Shown here in pieces: positions 8,818 through 17,918 of a DNA stretch of 64,000 bases. The position numbers and the translations under genes are program-made. The stretch comes from Parapedobacter indicus (lineage in GTDB: Bacteria > Bacteroidota > Bacteroidia > Sphingobacteriales > Sphingobacteriaceae): NCBI RefSeq assembly GCF_900113765.1, contig NZ_FOQO01000014.1, positions 62,001 through 126,000 of the forward strand, in the 5' to 3' direction. The number at the start of each line of letters is the position of its first letter. Within the stretch, counting starts at the first letter, position 1. The notes under the pieces were generated by a model. That model did no database searches. It was not told the DNA's origin and worked only from the letters and a program-made list of their open reading frames with translations.

Positions 8818-9788
8818 ATGTACTGGTTACTGGGGCAAATGGATTGCTGGCTACCAATACCATTATCGCTCTTCTCTCCCGGGGGTATCGCGTAACAGGC
8901 CTTATCCGTGACGTAAACAAATTTCTGCTACCTCCTCAATCGAATCTCAAGTTGGTAGTGGGCGACATCACCCATGCCGAGTCGCTGGAAAAAGCTGCAG
9001 CAGGTTGCGACTGTATCATCCATTGTGCGGCAACTACCGAACAAAGCTTACTGCGCTATGAGACTTATTATCGCATCAATGTCATCGGAACCGAACATGT
9101 CATCCAGGCGGCATTAAAAAATGCCATCAAAAAGATAGTCTATATCGGCACGGCCAATACGTTTGGTTACGGCTCCTTACAGCGCCCCGGAAATGAGACC
9201 CATCCACCCAAAGCGCCCTTCAGCCACGCTTGGTATGCTAAGAGTAAATTGGAGGGTCAACAAAAAATTCTAGCTGCAGCGCGTCAGCTCTCGGTCACCG
9301 TGGTTAGCCCTACATTTATGATTGGTCCGTATGACGGCAAACCCAGTTCAGGCGCAATTATCCGGATGGGGTATGGCAAGAAGTTGGTTTTCCATCCGCC
9401 AGGTGGAAAAAATTTTGTAAACGTTGAAGATGCTGCTGTTGGTGTGGTAGACGCGCTGGAAAAAGGAAAAGATGGCGAGGCGTATCTTTTAGCGGGTGAA
9501 AATCTTACCTACCGGCAATTTTTTAGAAAAGTGAACGATCAAACGGGGCAACGCCCGATACTTATCCAACTACCTCGTTTTGCCTTATTGGCTGCAGGTC
9601 ATTTGGGCAACTTATTGCGTTCCCTGGGTATCAAAACCCCCCTCTCATCCACCAATATGGAAATTCTTTGTGTCCGGAACTATTATTCGAACCAAAAGGC
9701 TCAGAAAGAGCTGGGAACGGTTTTCCACCCGATCGAAAACGGCATCGGTAAAGCCATTCATTGGTTTAAGGCGCAGCGAATGCTATAA
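8814..9788 (+). CDS. NAD(P)-dependent epimerase/dehydratase (extended SDR)
   Basis: A 324-residue extended SDR resembling dihydroflavonol-4-reductase or 3-beta-HSD-like proteins. Features: TGANGLLA (residues 6-13) for the dinucleotide, VVGDITH, HCAATTEQ, and the YAKSK catalytic motif after HAW. The substrate is not determined. It is translationally coupled to the preceding SDR by a 4-bp overlap, suggesting both act on one small-molecule or lipid pathway. Confidence 0.88.
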   Translation: MNVLVTGANGLLATNTIIALLSRGYRVTGLIRDVNKFLLPPQSNLKLVVGDITHAESLEKAAAGCDCIIHCAATTEQSLLRYETYYRINVIGTEHVIQAALKNAIKKIVYIGTANTFGYGSLQRPGNETHPPKAPFSHAWYAKSKLEGQQKILAAARQLSVTVVSPTFMIGPYDGKPSSGAIIRMGYGKKLVFHPPGGKNFVNVEDAAVGVVDALEKGKDGEAYLLAGENLTYRQFFRKVNDQTGQRPILIQLPRFALLAAGHLGNLLRSLGIKTPLSSTNMEILCVRNYYSNQKAQKELGTVFHPIENGIGKAIHWFKAQRML

Positions 9789-9824
9789 ATATTCGTTTGG
9801 TATAACCTTTGCAAGGCTAAGGTT

Positions 9825-10367
9825 ATGAAACGATTTTATACAACGGCAGCTCTATTCCTTGTCATAACCTTTGGAATGACGATTGGAGGCGCTTATGCCC
9901 AATCCCGCGCTACAGAAATCAACCGGAAGAATTCATGGATTAAAATCGGACTGAATACAGGATTACCTATTGCCCAGCTCGCAGATCGGTCCAATTTTAC
10001 GCTGGGTGCAGAAGTAAAAGGCCAATTGATGTCAACTCCCAATTGGGGACTGGGATTGGCCTCCGGATACACGCATTACTTTCCCAAAGACGGGCATGAA
10101 AATTTCGGATCTGTTCCTGCTGCGGTATTTGCCCGGTATTATCCCGCAAGACAGGGCTTTTTCATAGGAGTCGATCTCGGATACAGCTTTCAAACGGGCA
10201 GCCAGTTCAATGGAAACGGTGGAATGTATGCGAGACCACAACTAGGTTACCACAACCGGCTTTGGAATCTATTTGGGTTTTACAACGGTATATTTCGTAA
10301 AGGGGTAAATGGCGGACATATTCAATACGTAGGCATCGGTACAACTTTTAATATTCTTTTTGATTAG
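9825..10367 (+). CDS. Secreted beta-barrel-like protein, unknown
   Basis: A 180-residue protein with a signal peptide ending GGAYAQS. The mature part alternates short aromatic and glycine-containing strands (WGLGLASGYTHYF, FFIGVDLGYSFQ, QYVGIGTTFNILFD) and ends in an aromatic-Asp pair, resembling small outer-membrane beta-barrels of Bacteroidota. No specific function is recognisable. It starts 37 bp after the epimerase gene. Confidence 0.7.
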   Translation: MKRFYTTAALFLVITFGMTIGGAYAQSRATEINRKNSWIKIGLNTGLPIAQLADRSNFTLGAEVKGQLMSTPNWGLGLASGYTHYFPKDGHENFGSVPAAVFARYYPARQGFFIGVDLGYSFQTGSQFNGNGGMYARPQLGYHNRLWNLFGFYNGIFRKGVNGGHIQYVGIGTTFNILFD

Positions 10368-10412
10368 TAATTCATCCGTCGCCAAATTACCGACAAATGT
10401 GAATCTTTTCAT

Positions 10413-10420
10413 TATTTTTG
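10413..10420 (+). promoter_or_regulatory. Possible -7 box for folK
   Basis: TATTTTTG matches TAnnTTTG and lies 28 bp before the folK start. The expected -33 TTTG is not present at 19-21 bp, so this is tentative. Confidence 0.3.
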
Positions 10421-10448
10421 TCCGACAAATACCTAATGACAGCGATCC

Positions 10449-10979
10449 ATGCAGATGTCGGCATTAGACACAACGGACACATATCTCCTATTAGGCACCA
10501 ATTTAGGCGACCGAATGGTGCTGTTAAAGCAAGCACTTACGGAAATTAATGCGAAGATCGGTACGCTCGGTTGTATCTCTTCCATTTACGAAACCGCTGC
10601 TTGGGGAAATAAAAATCAACCCAATTACCTCAATCAGGTGGTACAGGTAGCCACTACGTTGTCTCCTGTTCAACTTCTGGAGCAAACGCAGGCAATTGAA
10701 AAAAAAATGGGGCGTGAACGCCACGGCAAGTGGGAAGCCCGGTTAATCGACATCGACATTCTTTTCTATGGGGAATGTGTCGTTGATAGGCCAGATTTAC
10801 AGGTACCCCATCCTCATCTGGCCGAACGCAAATTTACGCTCGTTCCCTTGCAGGAAATAGCTCCGCTTCTTGTCCATCCTTTGTTACGGAAAAACATTAC
10901 TGAATTATTAAATCAAACGACAGACCAATTACCGGTAAAGCACTATAACACAAAAACCTATGAGCAACATAAACTTTGA
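10449..10979 (+). CDS. folK: 2-amino-4-hydroxy-6-hydroxymethyldihydropteridine pyrophosphokinase
   Basis: Transfers pyrophosphate from ATP to 6-hydroxymethyl-7,8-dihydropterin in folate synthesis. At 176 residues it is of normal length (about 160) with a short C-terminal tail. Seen: LLLGTNLGDR near the N-terminus, ETAAWG, the signature WEARLIDIDILFYG with the paired Asp metal ligands, and PHPHLAERKFTLVPL. The next gene starts inside its last codons. Confidence 0.95.
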   Translation: MQMSALDTTDTYLLLGTNLGDRMVLLKQALTEINAKIGTLGCISSIYETAAWGNKNQPNYLNQVVQVATTLSPVQLLEQTQAIEKKMGRERHGKWEARLIDIDILFYGECVVDRPDLQVPHPHLAERKFTLVPLQEIAPLLVHPLLRKNITELLNQTTDQLPVKHYNTKTYEQHKL

Positions 10980-11322
10980 ATTTGCCAATATGGCGTATCT
11001 TGAGGACTTATCAGGAGGCAACACGCAACTGATCAAAGAGATTCTGCAATTATTTATCAAACAAACACCTCCCGACATGGAGCTTCTTGCGTCCCATATC
11101 CATCAGGAAGACTGGGAAAAAGTCTATAAACAAGCCCACCATATTAAACCTACGCTGGCGTACGTGGGAGCAAACGGAATGCGTGCCGAGTTACAAGAAA
11201 TCGAGAGTCTCGCCAAAAACAGACAAGACCTCAACCAGATTACGGCTAAGTTTGATGCACTTGCACCCAAACTCGAAATTCTCTATGGGGAATTGAACGT
11301 CTACCTCCAAACGATCGATTGA
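10960..11322 (+). CDS. Histidine phosphotransfer (HPt) domain protein
   Basis: A stand-alone 120-residue HPt protein that relays phosphate between a hybrid histidine kinase and a response regulator. It is helical throughout, with the phosphoacceptor motif AHHIKP in which His60 and Lys63 form the HxxK signature. It overlaps folK by 20 bp, an arrangement without an obvious functional link. Its kinase and regulator partners are not in the window. Confidence 0.85.
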   Translation: MSNINFEFANMAYLEDLSGGNTQLIKEILQLFIKQTPPDMELLASHIHQEDWEKVYKQAHHIKPTLAYVGANGMRAELQEIESLAKNRQDLNQITAKFDALAPKLEILYGELNVYLQTID

Positions 11323-11326
11323 AGCA

Positions 11327-11581
11327 CTACACGAGTGCCTTTATTTCGATGTCATAGCTTTCCATAATTAGGTTGGCCAGCAATTTTTTGCACGCTTCTT
11401 CTACTTTCTGGCGAGCAACCGTTTCATCCGGAGCCTCCACTTCCAACGTAATGTGCTTGCCTATACGGACATTGCTGATTTCTGTGAGTCCCAGGTTTTT
11501 CATGCTCCCTGTTACTGCTTTTCCCTGAGGATCCAGGATTTCTTTTAAGGGCATTACATTGATTTCTGCCAAAAAATTCAT
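11327..11581 (-). CDS. purS: Phosphoribosylformylglycinamidine synthase subunit PurS
   Basis: An 84-residue subunit of the FGAM synthase complex in purine synthesis; PurS bridges PurL and PurQ and helps channel ammonia. Typical features are the N-terminal strand FLAEINVMP, LDPQGKAVTGSMKNLG and the RIGKHITLEVEAP motif. It follows pssA by 28 bp on the same strand and ends 4 bp from the convergent HPt gene. PurL and PurQ are not in the window. Confidence 0.93.
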   Translation of the reverse strand: MNFLAEINVMPLKEILDPQGKAVTGSMKNLGLTEISNVRIGKHITLEVEAPDETVARQKVEEACKKLLANLIMESYDIEIKALV

Positions 11582-11609
11582 ATGCTTTACTTAGTTTTTT
11601 AAACGCGCT

Positions 11610-12287
11610 TTACGCCGTTCGCCTAAAATGGATAAATGAAAACAAAAAATACAGTACCAGCACACCCGGAACCGCTGCAAATTTAAGCAAACCAACCCAC
11701 ACTGCGCTTAAAATTATAAAAATGAATTTCCACTTATTTTTCTGCCACGACCCCGATTCCAGTTTCAATGAAAATAATCGGATATTGCTTATCAACAAGG
11801 CGCTCGTCAGCGCAATATTACCTAACAAAAAGGCAGGATGGAGAACGAGGCTACCATAGGTTTCCGCGATGAAAAGTAACGAAACCACATAAAATGCATT
11901 CATTGGCGTATTAAGCCCGATGAAGTCGGTAGTTTGGCGATCATCAATATTGAATTGAGCCAAGCGGATTGCAGAAAATACAGTCACCACAAACCCGAGA
12001 TAAGGTATGTATACACTTTCCGGAAATGCGACACCTAATAGCGTATACCATATGGCTCCCGGCACGAGTCCGAAGCTAACCACGTCTGCCAATGAGTCCA
12101 GTTCTTTCCCGATCGGGGATTTGACATGCAACGCCCGAGCAACCAATCCATCCAAAAAATCAAAAAGACCAGATGCAACAACACAATATGCAGCTAATTT
12201 AGGCTGGGAGGCCAATGCAAGAGTCACTCCAATACAACCACTTAGCAGGTTCAGGCAGGTGATAAAATTGGGTAGGTGCCTTCTCAT
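11610..12287 (-). CDS. pssA: CDP-diacylglycerol-serine O-phosphatidyltransferase
   Basis: A 225-residue inner-membrane enzyme that makes phosphatidylserine, the precursor of phosphatidylethanolamine. The complete CDP-alcohol transferase signature DG-x2-AR-x8-G-x3-D-x3-D is present around residues 45-70 (it begins DGLVAR). Several hydrophobic helices follow, with a basic C-terminus. The start at 12287 (MRRHLPNFI) places the first helix normally; a longer frame exists but adds only polar residues. It lies 43 bp after rho. Confidence 0.92.
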   Translation of the reverse strand: MRRHLPNFITCLNLLSGCIGVTLALASQPKLAAYCVVASGLFDFLDGLVARALHVKSPIGKELDSLADVVSFGLVPGAIWYTLLGVAFPESVYIPYLGFVVTVFSAIRLAQFNIDDRQTTDFIGLNTPMNAFYVVSLLFIAETYGSLVLHPAFLLGNIALTSALLISNIRLFSLKLESGSWQKNKWKFIFIILSAVWVGLLKFAAVPGVLVLYFLFSFIHFRRTA

Positions 12288-12330
12288 AGCGATGGGGGTA
12301 TGCCTTTGATCGGATACCCCCACATTAAGA

Positions 12331-13839
12331 TTAACCGTTCATACTAATAAGAAACTCCTCATTGGATTTCGTTCCACGCATCTGTGCCAATAAGAATTCC
12401 ATCGCTTCGGTCGAATTCATATCCGCTAGATGATTACGCAGTACCCAGATCCGTTGAAGCGTCTCGCGGTCGTTAAGCAAATCATCTCTCCGTGTACTCG
12501 AAGCGATGAGGTCGATCGCCGGAAATATCCGTTTGTTGGAAAGTTTGCGATCCAATTGCAATTCCATGTTACCCGTGCCTTTAAATTCTTCGAAAATCAC
12601 TTCGTCCATCTTAGAGCCTGTATCAATCAAAGCCGTCGCCAGGATGGTCAGCGAACCGCCATGCTCGATATTACGCGCCGCTCCGAAGAAACGTTTTGGC
12701 TTATGCAAGGCATTGGCATCCACCCCACCGGAGAGAATCTTTCCGGATGCCGGTGCCACGGTGTTGTACGCACGGGCCAAACGGGTGATGGAATCCAAGA
12801 GGATAACCACGTCATGCCCGCATTCAACCATACGCTTCGCCTTTTCCAATACGATGTTAGCGATTTTAACATGCCGCTCCGCAGGCTCATCAAATGTGGA
12901 AGATACCACTTCCGCACGCACACTCCGAGCCATATCGGTCACCTCTTCCGGACGTTCGTCTATTAGCAAAATAATCAAATATACTTCAGGATGATTCTTT
13001 GCAATTGCGTTGGCCACATCCTTCAGCAACATGGTCTTACCGGTTTTGGGTTGGGCGACAATCAATCCCCGCTGTCCTTTACCAATTGGCGTAAACAGAT
13101 CCATGATACGTGTGGAGTAATTGCCAGTACCGGTAAACAGCTTCAACCGTTCGGTTGGAAACAGCGGCGTAAGAAAATCAAACGGCACACGGTCCCGTAC
13201 ATCTGCAGGATTCTGTCCATTGATGGCTTCAACTCGCACCAATGGGAAATATTTTTCTCCTTCTTTGGGAGGGCGGATGCTTCCACGTACCGTATCCCCG
13301 GTTTTAAGTCCGAAAAGTTTAATCTGTGACTGAGATACATAAATATCGTCAGGCGAGGTAAGGTAATTATAGTCGGACGAACGGAGAAAACCATAGCCAT
13401 CCGGCATAATTTCCAATACACCTTCGTTAACAATAACATTATCAAAATCAAGATTAGTTGTAGGCCCTTCGATCTTACTTCCATTCGAAGCGGGTTTGGG
13501 GGTTACCTGAGCCGGTTCAGTGCGAGATTCCGCAGACGCCGTTGTGGTTTCCCTGTTTTCGCCCGCATAATCTTCTTTTGTGCTTCTTACACTGATCGGT
13601 TCGGCTGTTTTTACCGTACGTGTGCGTTTTCTTGGCTTATCATCAGCAACGTCGGCCTCTTCACCAGCCACAGCTACTTCTTCCTCTTTGGCAGCATTTC
13701 TGGCTTCTTCTTCGCCTGTCTCAACAATCTTGCTGACCAACTCTTGTTTCCGCAGTTTCTCTGCATCCGGGATGCCGATTAACCTCGCTATCTCGCGCAA
13801 CTCGGACACGAGCTTCGCATTCAATTCATTAATATTCAT
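12331..13839 (-). CDS. rho: Transcription termination factor Rho
   Basis: The hexameric RNA helicase that ends transcription; 502 residues. It has the Rho N-terminal helical domain (1-45), an inserted Ala/Glu/Lys/Pro-rich linker (about 45-130) typical of Bacteroidota Rho, the cold-shock RNA-binding domain (about 138-205, with DGYGFLRS), Walker A AQPKTGKT (262-269), and Walker B ending ILLDSITRLARAYN. The ATG at 13839 is preferred to the TTG one codon upstream. It leads the rho-pssA-purS gene string. Confidence 0.97.
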   Translation of the reverse strand: MNINELNAKLVSELREIARLIGIPDAEKLRKQELVSKIVETGEEEARNAAKEEEVAVAGEEADVADDKPRKRTRTVKTAEPISVRSTKEDYAGENRETTTASAESRTEPAQVTPKPASNGSKIEGPTTNLDFDNVIVNEGVLEIMPDGYGFLRSSDYNYLTSPDDIYVSQSQIKLFGLKTGDTVRGSIRPPKEGEKYFPLVRVEAINGQNPADVRDRVPFDFLTPLFPTERLKLFTGTGNYSTRIMDLFTPIGKGQRGLIVAQPKTGKTMLLKDVANAIAKNHPEVYLIILLIDERPEEVTDMARSVRAEVVSSTFDEPAERHVKIANIVLEKAKRMVECGHDVVILLDSITRLARAYNTVAPASGKILSGGVDANALHKPKRFFGAARNIEHGGSLTILATALIDTGSKMDEVIFEEFKGTGNMELQLDRKLSNKRIFPAIDLIASSTRRDDLLNDRETLQRIWVLRNHLADMNSTEAMEFLLAQMRGTKSNEEFLISMNG

Positions 13840-14397
13840 CAACTATAAATATAAATATATATAAGGATTTGCTTTTATACACAGAAATTTATCCACCGTG
13901 TCCCGCCGCACATTTTTAAATAACAGTGTTTCAGCATTTGGTCTTCAGAAATCAAAGAGTTTCGATGAAGTGTTAGGATAAATTTTGAGAATACTGCGCA
14001 AAGTAAAGGATTACATTTTGAATTTCAAAAAAATATTAAAAAAATCCAAACTCACCCACAAAAGCCAACCTGTTATTTCCCTTTTTACAGTGTATCGGGC
14101 AGTGAATCAATCAACCTCAGACCACTGTATATCAACAATATTAAATGATTTAACTATTTATAAAAACACAAAAAAGCTAAAAAGTTTGAATTATTGATAC
14201 AAAAAGCGGTATGTTAGGCCATAAATTTAGGCGACTATCTGGGTAAATAAAATGGACAGCGGGTCATTTTTTTAAATAAGCTGACAGATAATGTTATTTT
14301 TTTTCCGGGAAAACTGTATTTTCGGCGCGTATTTATTCAACGCATATTATTCAAACAGTTATCATTTAACTAAAATACCAAAACTAACACCCAACAA
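13840..14397. other. AT-rich intergenic region between rho and the sugar kinase
   Basis: About 560 bp with no credible gene; a 70-codon open frame at 13985-14197 has low-complexity Lys/Asn/Ser content and no family resemblance. It must carry the divergent promoters. A possible promoter for the kinase is TTTG at 14185-14188 and TATGTTAG at 14210-14217 (21-bp spacing, one mismatch), which would leave a leader of about 170 nt. No riboswitch fold was recognised in it. Confidence 0.4.
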
Positions 14398-15258
14398 ATG
14401 ATTATTATTGCAGACGGAGGATCGACCAAAACCAATTGGTGCTTGCTGGACGACGCTGGAAAAAAAGTGTATTTCAATACGGAAGGTTACAATCCTTATT
14501 TTGTGAACAGCGATTACATTGTCAATTCGCTCAAAAAGGGCCTTCCTAAAGACCTCCCGTATGACCGGGTCGCTGAAGTAAACTATTACGGTGCGGGGGT
14601 ACATAACGAAGAGAAAGCAGCCATTGTTGTCGAAGCCCTCAAACAAGTCTTCGTAAACTCCCACGTATTTGTGGGGCACGACTTGCTTGCCGCTGCAAGG
14701 GCATTACTCGGAGATCAAGCGGGGTTCGCCGCGATCTTGGGTACAGGAACCAATACCTGCATTTATGATGGTAAAGATATTATACATAACATCGATTCTG
14801 CTGCCTATATTTTAGGAGATGAAGGCAGTGGTTGCTATATTGGGAAAAAACTGTTGACGGATTATATCCGCGGTTATATGCCTGAAGATGTACGGGCGGT
14901 CTTTTGGGAAACTTATAAGTTGACCCCGGATGACGTGATGGATGCTGTTTACACCAAACCGTTAGCCAATCGTTTTTGTGCAAGTTTCAGCAAATTTGTC
15001 TATGATGTGATGGTCAACATCAACTATTCCCGCGGATTGGTACAGACCTCTTTTGATGATTTCTTCCGCAATTTGGTTTCACGGTATCCGGATTACCAAC
15101 GCTATACGTTCAATTGCATCGGCTCGGTTGGCTACAATTTCAGAAATGTGCTGGAAGAAACGGCTGTCCAATATGGCATGAAAGTCGGTCGGATTCTCCG
15201 GTCGCCCATTGATGATCTCGTGCAATATCACATTAACAACAAGTCGGTTACGCAATAG
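14398..15258 (+). CDS. BadF/BadG-family ATPase, N-acetylglucosamine kinase-like
   Basis: A 286-residue actin-fold sugar kinase. The phosphate-1 motif ADGGSTKTNW (residues 5-14), the phosphate-2 motif ILGTGTNTCIY and LGDEGSGCYIGK are clear. Proteins of this type in Bacteroidota are annotated as N-acetylglucosamine kinases and would recycle amino sugars from cell wall or chitin. The substrate is inferred from family only. It is a single gene, convergent with the UPF0173 hydrolase. Confidence 0.85.
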   Translation: MIIIADGGSTKTNWCLLDDAGKKVYFNTEGYNPYFVNSDYIVNSLKKGLPKDLPYDRVAEVNYYGAGVHNEEKAAIVVEALKQVFVNSHVFVGHDLLAAARALLGDQAGFAAILGTGTNTCIYDGKDIIHNIDSAAYILGDEGSGCYIGKKLLTDYIRGYMPEDVRAVFWETYKLTPDDVMDAVYTKPLANRFCASFSKFVYDVMVNINYSRGLVQTSFDDFFRNLVSRYPDYQRYTFNCIGSVGYNFRNVLEETAVQYGMKVGRILRSPIDDLVQYHINNKSVTQ

Positions 15259-15290
15259 CAGCCGAAGCACATAGTCGCAGACGTTGGCCG

Positions 15291-15974
15291 TTACAAGGTC
15301 AATTCTCCCCCGATTTCGAGCAAATGAAGATCAAGTCCGGCGTCTGCGAATTTCTTTTTAGCAACATTTTTATCAATCGTGATGGGCGGGAACGTATCAT
15401 AATGAATCCCCACCACATGTTTACAATTGATAAATTGACACGCAGTAATCGCATCCTCCACATCCATCGTAAAATGCCCGCCAATGGGAAGAAACGCCCA
15501 GTCGAGGCCCAGGTGTTCCAATAATTTCATTTCTAGGGTCAGTGCCGTATCTCCCGCGAAATAAATGGTTTTATTGCCACTTTTCAATACGTATCCCGCG
15601 GGTACACCCGCGTACTGTCCATCTGGAGCAGCGTTGGTATGCAGGGCATACACCATTTTGATGGTTCCGAAATTTGTCTGCACTGTGCCACCAAAGTTAA
15701 ACGGAATAATGGCGGATTCGGGGATATCCTGCCGGTTGACCCACATGGCGGTTTCCACAATGGCCATTACTTTCGCTTGGCTGTTTTTCTGAATTGCCGC
15801 CATATCTGCCACATGGTCCTCATGCGCATGGCTCAGTACAATGTAATCTGGCTTTAGACTGCCTATATCAATGTGGGAAGCCTCGGGATTTGGACTGATA
15901 AAGGGGTCGAACAAAACTGTCGCGCCCTCCAGCTCAAGCCATACACTCGAATGCCCATAGTAAATTGCTTTCAT
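15291..15974 (-). CDS. UPF0173-family metal-dependent hydrolase (MBL fold)
   Basis: A 227-residue metallo-beta-lactamase-fold protein. The metal motif HAHEDH is at about residues 49-54, and additional metal ligands are found in GHFTMD and VGIHYDTFPP. The N-terminal GHSSVWLELEG is characteristic of UPF0173. The substrate is unknown for the family. It follows ybaB by 24 bp and is likely cotranscribed with it. Confidence 0.9.
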   Translation of the reverse strand: MKAIYYGHSSVWLELEGATVLFDPFISPNPEASHIDIGSLKPDYIVLSHAHEDHVADMAAIQKNSQAKVMAIVETAMWVNRQDIPESAIIPFNFGGTVQTNFGTIKMVYALHTNAAPDGQYAGVPAGYVLKSGNKTIYFAGDTALTLEMKLLEHLGLDWAFLPIGGHFTMDVEDAITACQFINCKHVVGIHYDTFPPITIDKNVAKKKFADAGLDLHLLEIGGELTL

Positions 15975-15998
15975 TTTTTAATAGTAATTTGCAAGTAA

Positions 15999-16304
15999 TC
16001 ATTGGCCAAACAAGCCACCTAGACCGCCCAACATATCCTTCGCTGCGCCCTGCATTTCCGTCTGACTGACCTGATCTGCCTGCTTCAACGCATTATTCAC
16101 AGCTACGGTAAGGAGTTCTTCCAGTTCTTCCTTATCCGCATTGGATAGGAATACCGGATCAATGCTTATTTCAGTCACTTCTTTATTAGCCGTAGCCGTC
16201 ACTTTGATGAGTCCCCCTTCCGCTTCACCGGTTACCGTGATATGATCCAGCCTTTTCTTGATCTCTTCAGCCTTTTGACGGGCTTCAAACAATTTGTCAA
16301 ACAT
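15999..16304 (-). CDS. ybaB: YbaB/EbfC-family nucleoid-associated protein
   Basis: A 101-residue DNA-binding dimeric protein. It has the N-terminal helix MFDKLFEARQKAEEIKKRL, the central TVTGEAEGGLIKVTATANK strands, and a C-terminal helix ending in a Gly-rich tail (GGLGGLFGQ). The ATG at 16304 is chosen over an upstream TTG. Unusually it is not next to dnaX or recR in this window. Confidence 0.92.
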   Translation of the reverse strand: MFDKLFEARQKAEEIKKRLDHITVTGEAEGGLIKVTATANKEVTEISIDPVFLSNADKEELEELLTVAVNNALKQADQVSQTEMQGAAKDMLGGLGGLFGQ

Positions 16305-16411
16305 TTCTCCCAATTATTTTCTTGACCTCTAAAGTAAAAATATGAACCGAAAACCGGATCATTTGTTTTAATTTTTAACGGTTGCTCTATCGCCCCACAC
16401 GTCATACCGAC

Positions 16412-17353
16412 TTACGTTTGTCCCGCTTTGCCTTTCACACGTAAATAAACGACACTGTTATGGGGAAGTCCCAATGTCATAGCCGGCTTGATCTCCAACA
16501 GGTTTTGAAGGTAAACACTTATAATACCCGATAACACCCTTCTCCGTGATTCTTCAAATTCGGGCATGACGAAAAATTTACCCAGCCGCAATTTCCCGTC
16601 GGGGCCCACCAATGCCGAAAAGGTGTAATAGAAATCTTTATAGGCCTTATCGATGACAATGTCATATTCGGGATACAGGTATGCATAGGCCGACGATTGA
16701 CCGATCAACTCGAGGCTGTCGTGTTGCCTTCGCTTAATTTCCAGAATAGGACTGTTGCTGACGAGTTTAGGATAATTCTTGGAAGAAAACGAGCTATCCA
16801 CGTTAGTCAGATTGCGGTTCGCCCGCGCCACCATTTCCTGTACAAACAAGGTATCCCGCTTACGCGGTTTCCTAAGTTCCGATAGCGGGGTATCCAATTG
16901 CTTCAGATAATCCTTCGAATAGAACCGCATATATACATTCGAACGGATTTTATTCACTTTCAATCCATCCAGACTCAGTCGCTGGAGCATTATGCTGTCT
17001 GGATGCAGGTCAATCACTTTCCAGCTTTCCCTTGCAAAGTGGAAAAAAGAGTCATGATCATGGGTGATTTGAAAATTAAACGACGAATCGCTGCCCGGCA
17101 CGTATATCTGCACCGCATCTTCACGAGTAAATTTTACATGCCATTCCGCTTCCTGTACAAAACCGATCGAATCATAGGCCAAGCCATTATCAAACGCCCG
17201 CCTTGCCTCGTAAAAATCGATGCCGACAATGGGGGCAAAAGACGGACGCCTGGGATCAGCTTCCTTTTCATCGGTGCCCGAGCAACCGATGATGTATCCA
17301 CAGAAAGCAACAAAAAGTGCCTGACAGCATGCTGCTAGTAAACGATTTCGCAT
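16412..17353 (-). CDS. Lipoprotein of unknown function
   Basis: A 313-residue protein with a lipoprotein signal ending YIIGCSG (Cys24). The mature part has no motif I recognise. It is polar and contains alternating strand-like and helical segments, with a C-terminal part (GPDGKLRLGKFFVMPEF) that loosely recalls the pattern of TonB-like C-terminal domains, though this is not convincing. It stands alone between ybaB and a divergent DoxX gene. Confidence 0.65.
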   Translation of the reverse strand: MRNRLLAACCQALFVAFCGYIIGCSGTDEKEADPRRPSFAPIVGIDFYEARRAFDNGLAYDSIGFVQEAEWHVKFTREDAVQIYVPGSDSSFNFQITHDHDSFFHFARESWKVIDLHPDSIMLQRLSLDGLKVNKIRSNVYMRFYSKDYLKQLDTPLSELRKPRKRDTLFVQEMVARANRNLTNVDSSFSSKNYPKLVSNSPILEIKRRQHDSLELIGQSSAYAYLYPEYDIVIDKAYKDFYYTFSALVGPDGKLRLGKFFVMPEFEESRRRVLSGIISVYLQNLLEIKPAMTLGLPHNSVVYLRVKGKAGQT

Positions 17354-17513
17354 GGGCTGCTAACCTAATACAATTGCGTGTAATATGCAATAAATTTTAC
17401 TGTTACATTACGACTGTCATAAATCCCCCCTACGATTGTCACGTTTCCCGTATGCAATTTTCATCAGATCACCCTATATTCGTATGGTAATTCAAATCCT
17501 ATCAGTAATCGTT

Positions 17514-17894
17514 ATGAAAAGCAAAATTCTAACCGTCCTATCCGCAATCTTCGGCTTACTATTGATCAACAGCGGTTTAAACAAATATTTCCAGTACATA
17601 CCCGTACCGGAAGGATTGCCCGAAGAAGTTGTTAAAGACAACGCCGCCCTAATGGAAATCCAATGGCTTATACCGCTCGTTGGCCTCGCTGAAATCATTG
17701 GGGGGCTGCTGCTTATTTTTCCCAAAACGCGGGCTTTGGGGGCGCTTATCGTCTTTCCGGTGATGGTAGGCGTGCTGCTCACCCATATCTTCGTCGCACC
17801 AGCAGGATTACCCATCGCGCTAGCGCTCTGGGCGATCCTACTATGGATTCTCTTTGAGAACCGGCGAAAATATACTCCCCTGATTGGCAATTAG
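17514..17894 (+). CDS. DoxX-family small membrane protein
   Basis: A 126-residue protein with four predicted membrane helices: residues about 4-22, 48-68 (IPLVGLAEIIGGLLLIF), 75-95 and 98-117. The GLAEIIGGLLL stretch is typical of DoxX-like proteins. The ATG at 17514 gives the first helix at the very N-terminus; the longer frame from 17436 adds an implausible extension. Function is unknown; the family is often linked to redox stress. Confidence 0.75.
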   Translation: MKSKILTVLSAIFGLLLINSGLNKYFQYIPVPEGLPEEVVKDNAALMEIQWLIPLVGLAEIIGGLLLIFPKTRALGALIVFPVMVGVLLTHIFVAPAGLPIALALWAILLWILFENRRKYTPLIGN

Positions 17895-17918
17895 CATCGG
17901 AATACGAGACTGCCGCAG

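Noticed and set aside
13985..14197. 70-codon open frame in the AT-rich gap after rho
   Set aside because: Low-complexity Lys/Ser/Asn content, no start signal or family pattern; the region is best explained as promoter space.
16412..17353. TonB-like reading of the C-terminus of the lipoprotein
   Set aside because: Only a short stretch resembles the pattern and the helix-strand order is not clear; kept as unknown.
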